From assembly GCA_033557465.1 (NCBI GenBank), contig CM066037.1, positions 208,567,156 through 208,631,155 of the forward strand: a DNA stretch of 64,000 bases. The letters are read 5' to 3'. Positions 62,858 to 64,000 of the stretch are shown piece after piece. Positions within the stretch are counted from its first letter, which is position 1, and each line of letters opens with the position of its first letter. The notes below the pieces were generated by a model. It was not told where the DNA came from. It was given only the letters and a program-made list of their open reading frames with translations, and did no database searches. Position numbers and translations under genes: made by a program. Source of the DNA: Ichthyophis bannanicus. Taxonomy: Eukaryota > Chordata > Amphibia > Gymnophiona > Ichthyophiidae.

Positions 62858-64000
62858 TACTCTGCCCCTTGGCCTGCTGACCCTGAGGGGGAGCTTGGGC
62901 GGCCTGGTACTGTGGGTACTGTTTGTAGGTAGTGCCCTTTCTCGGGTAAAAGGGCTTTTTACCCAAGCCCTTCTTTTTGTGAGAAGGGGCAGAAGTCTTT
63001 CTAGATAGCCTTGTCCTCGTGAGGTGCTCGGTTTCGAGCTGTGCGGCCTTCTCGGTCATGGGCTTGCCAAAAAGGTTTCACCTCGGCAAGGGACATTGAC
63101 CAACTTGTCCTGAACCCATGGCTCGAGGTCCGATGACTGCAGCCATGCCTGGCGTCGAGCCGCGATGCCGGCTGCCGCAACACGGGCCGAAGCCTCGAAG
63201 CCATCGTAGGCAGCGCGGAACATAAACTTGGAGCATTCCTGGATCCCCAAGGACAAGGACTTGAACCTCTGCAAGGGTTCCCTGGAGAGACCAGCAGAGA
63301 ACCCGGCCAGCTCCTTGGCCAGGTCTTGCAAATACATGCCCATGTACAGCTGGTAAGACTGGACACGGCAAGCAAGCATCGAGCCCTGGACGCACTTTCT
63401 ACCAAAACCATCGAGGTTCCGGGCCTCCCTGCCAGGGGGCACCGTGGAGTGCATCTTCCGACTTTTCAGGCGATGCATGGTCGATTCCACCACCATGGAA
63501 TGGTGTGGTAGCTGCGCCTTCTGAAAGCCAGGGCTCTTCCGGAGTCGATAGATTGAATCGACCCGCTTGCTTAGAACCGGCGCCGAGGCCGGTGCCTCCC
63601 ACATCCGGAAGAGGAGCCGTTCCAGCAACGGAGGAACCGGAACAGTAAAGGCCTCCTTTGGAGGAGAGTCATACTGTAGGGCCTCGAGCTCCTCGGCTCG
63701 AGGCTCCTCCTCGGGGTCCACAGGGATAGCCAATGCAGTGGCCATATCGCGGATGAACTTCGAGAACAGGGTATCCTCCGGGGGGGGGGGGGGGATCTAC
63801 TCCGGGGCTCAGACTGCAGTGAGTCAGACGGGACACACCGAGTCCTGAAGGTGTCGGGGGACTCCTTGTCCTCCGTCTCCCAGGCAGACTCAACCGATGA
63901 GGAATCGGGGTCCGACCGCGCGGGACCTGTGAGCACCCGCCCCGACGCCGAAGGCACCGGCGTCGATGCCCTCGGTCCCGAACGGGAGGTTGAGGGAGAC
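62787..64000 (-). pseudogene. DIRS gag-like ORF, family B (B1), frameshifted, off right edge
   Basis: Core (63745-63056): ALAIPVDPEEEPRAEELEAL, LLFRMWEAPASAPVLSKRVD, GFQKAQLPHHSMVVESTMHR, RNLDGFGRKCVQGSMLACRV, YMGMYLQDLAKELAG, SKFMFRAAYDGFEASARVAA and LQSSDLEPWVQDKLVNVPCR. The tail is in another frame (63059-62787), with TEKAAQLETEHLTRTRLSRK, then a Lys/Tyr-rich KPFYPRKGTTYKQYPQYQAA. Upstream of the core, a run of 15 G (63780-63794, i.e. C on the coding strand) separates the next frame with SDPDSSSVESAW. The Cys cluster would be right of the window. Confidence 0.78.
63780..63794. repeat. Homopolymer of 15 G inside gag
   Basis: Runs of this length are slip-prone and hard to sequence; the gag frame changes exactly here. 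Confidence 0.85.

Larger units (their letters stand above)
59346..64000 (-). mobile_element. DIRS-type element, family B, copy B1 (5' end outside window)
   Basis: Minus strand: terminal block 59346-59740 (agttactcacctgtaacagg; palindromes 59355-59369 and 59641-59655), YR, methyltransferase-like region and RNase H, RT, and gag-like ORF running off the right edge. The best preserved DIRS copy in the window. It starts exactly where copy A5 breaks off. Confidence 0.85.

Overview
This window is eukaryotic repeat DNA, almost certainly from a vertebrate. I find no host gene, no rRNA, no free-standing tRNA gene, no operon and no CRISPR array. What can be read is a dense pile of retrotransposons: DIRS-type tyrosine-recombinase (YR) elements, two CR1 LINE families, L2-like LINEs, one Penelope-like element (PLE), one L1-type ORF1-only insertion, and tRNA-derived SINEs with L2-like tails. 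Abundant DIRS, CR1 and L2 together with a PLE suggest an amphibian; a caecilian is my best guess, but this is inference and no species-diagnostic gene is present.

Layout. 1-2350: 5' part of a minus-strand DIRS element (family C, copy C0). 2380-5118: degenerate tandem repeats, unassigned DNA and a minus-strand CR1 (family X) fragment. 5131-7851: an L2-like LINE flanked by an 11-bp target-site duplication. 7895-9245: minus-strand CR1 (family Y) fragment. 9510-11605: internally deleted plus-strand DIRS (family B, B0). 11880-16450: nearly complete CR1-Y with an intact ORF1 and an ORF2 broken by one stop codon. 16621-18150: a second, 5'-truncated CR1-Y. 18405-27092: minus-strand DIRS family A (A1), itself holding a 133-bp SINE-like insert and a 3-kb CR1-X copy. 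27093-29071: two family-A ends facing each other around a tRNA-SINE. 29072-32013: plus-strand family A (A2), cut by an L2-like tail. 32020-34515: a Penelope-like element with an inverted 5' piece. 34560-40422: a SINE, LINE tails, satellite-like DNA and a CR1-X fragment. 40423-42025: an L1 ORF1-only insertion with a 14-bp target-site duplication. 42663-57595: a nest in which DIRS-C1 holds DIRS-A3, which holds DIRS-C2 and a further 1.4-kb unclassified insert. 58251-59345: 3' piece of DIRS-A5, interrupted by DIRS-B1 (59346 to the window end).

How the parts work together. Each DIRS element should encode a gag-like protein with an N-terminal Cys cluster, a reverse transcriptase/RNase H/methyltransferase-like polyprotein, and a tyrosine recombinase in place of an integrase, between inverted terminal repeats. 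Most copies are broken, but the YR frames of B1 and C1 are open with their catalytic residues present. The clearest points of interest are the DIRS-into-DIRS nesting, a covarying hairpin at the family-C ends, a conserved 15-bp palindrome and splice-donor-like words in the DIRS ends, a YR reading frame that stays open across RNase H in three copies, the HAL1-like L1 insertion, and a twin-priming-like inversion in the PLE.
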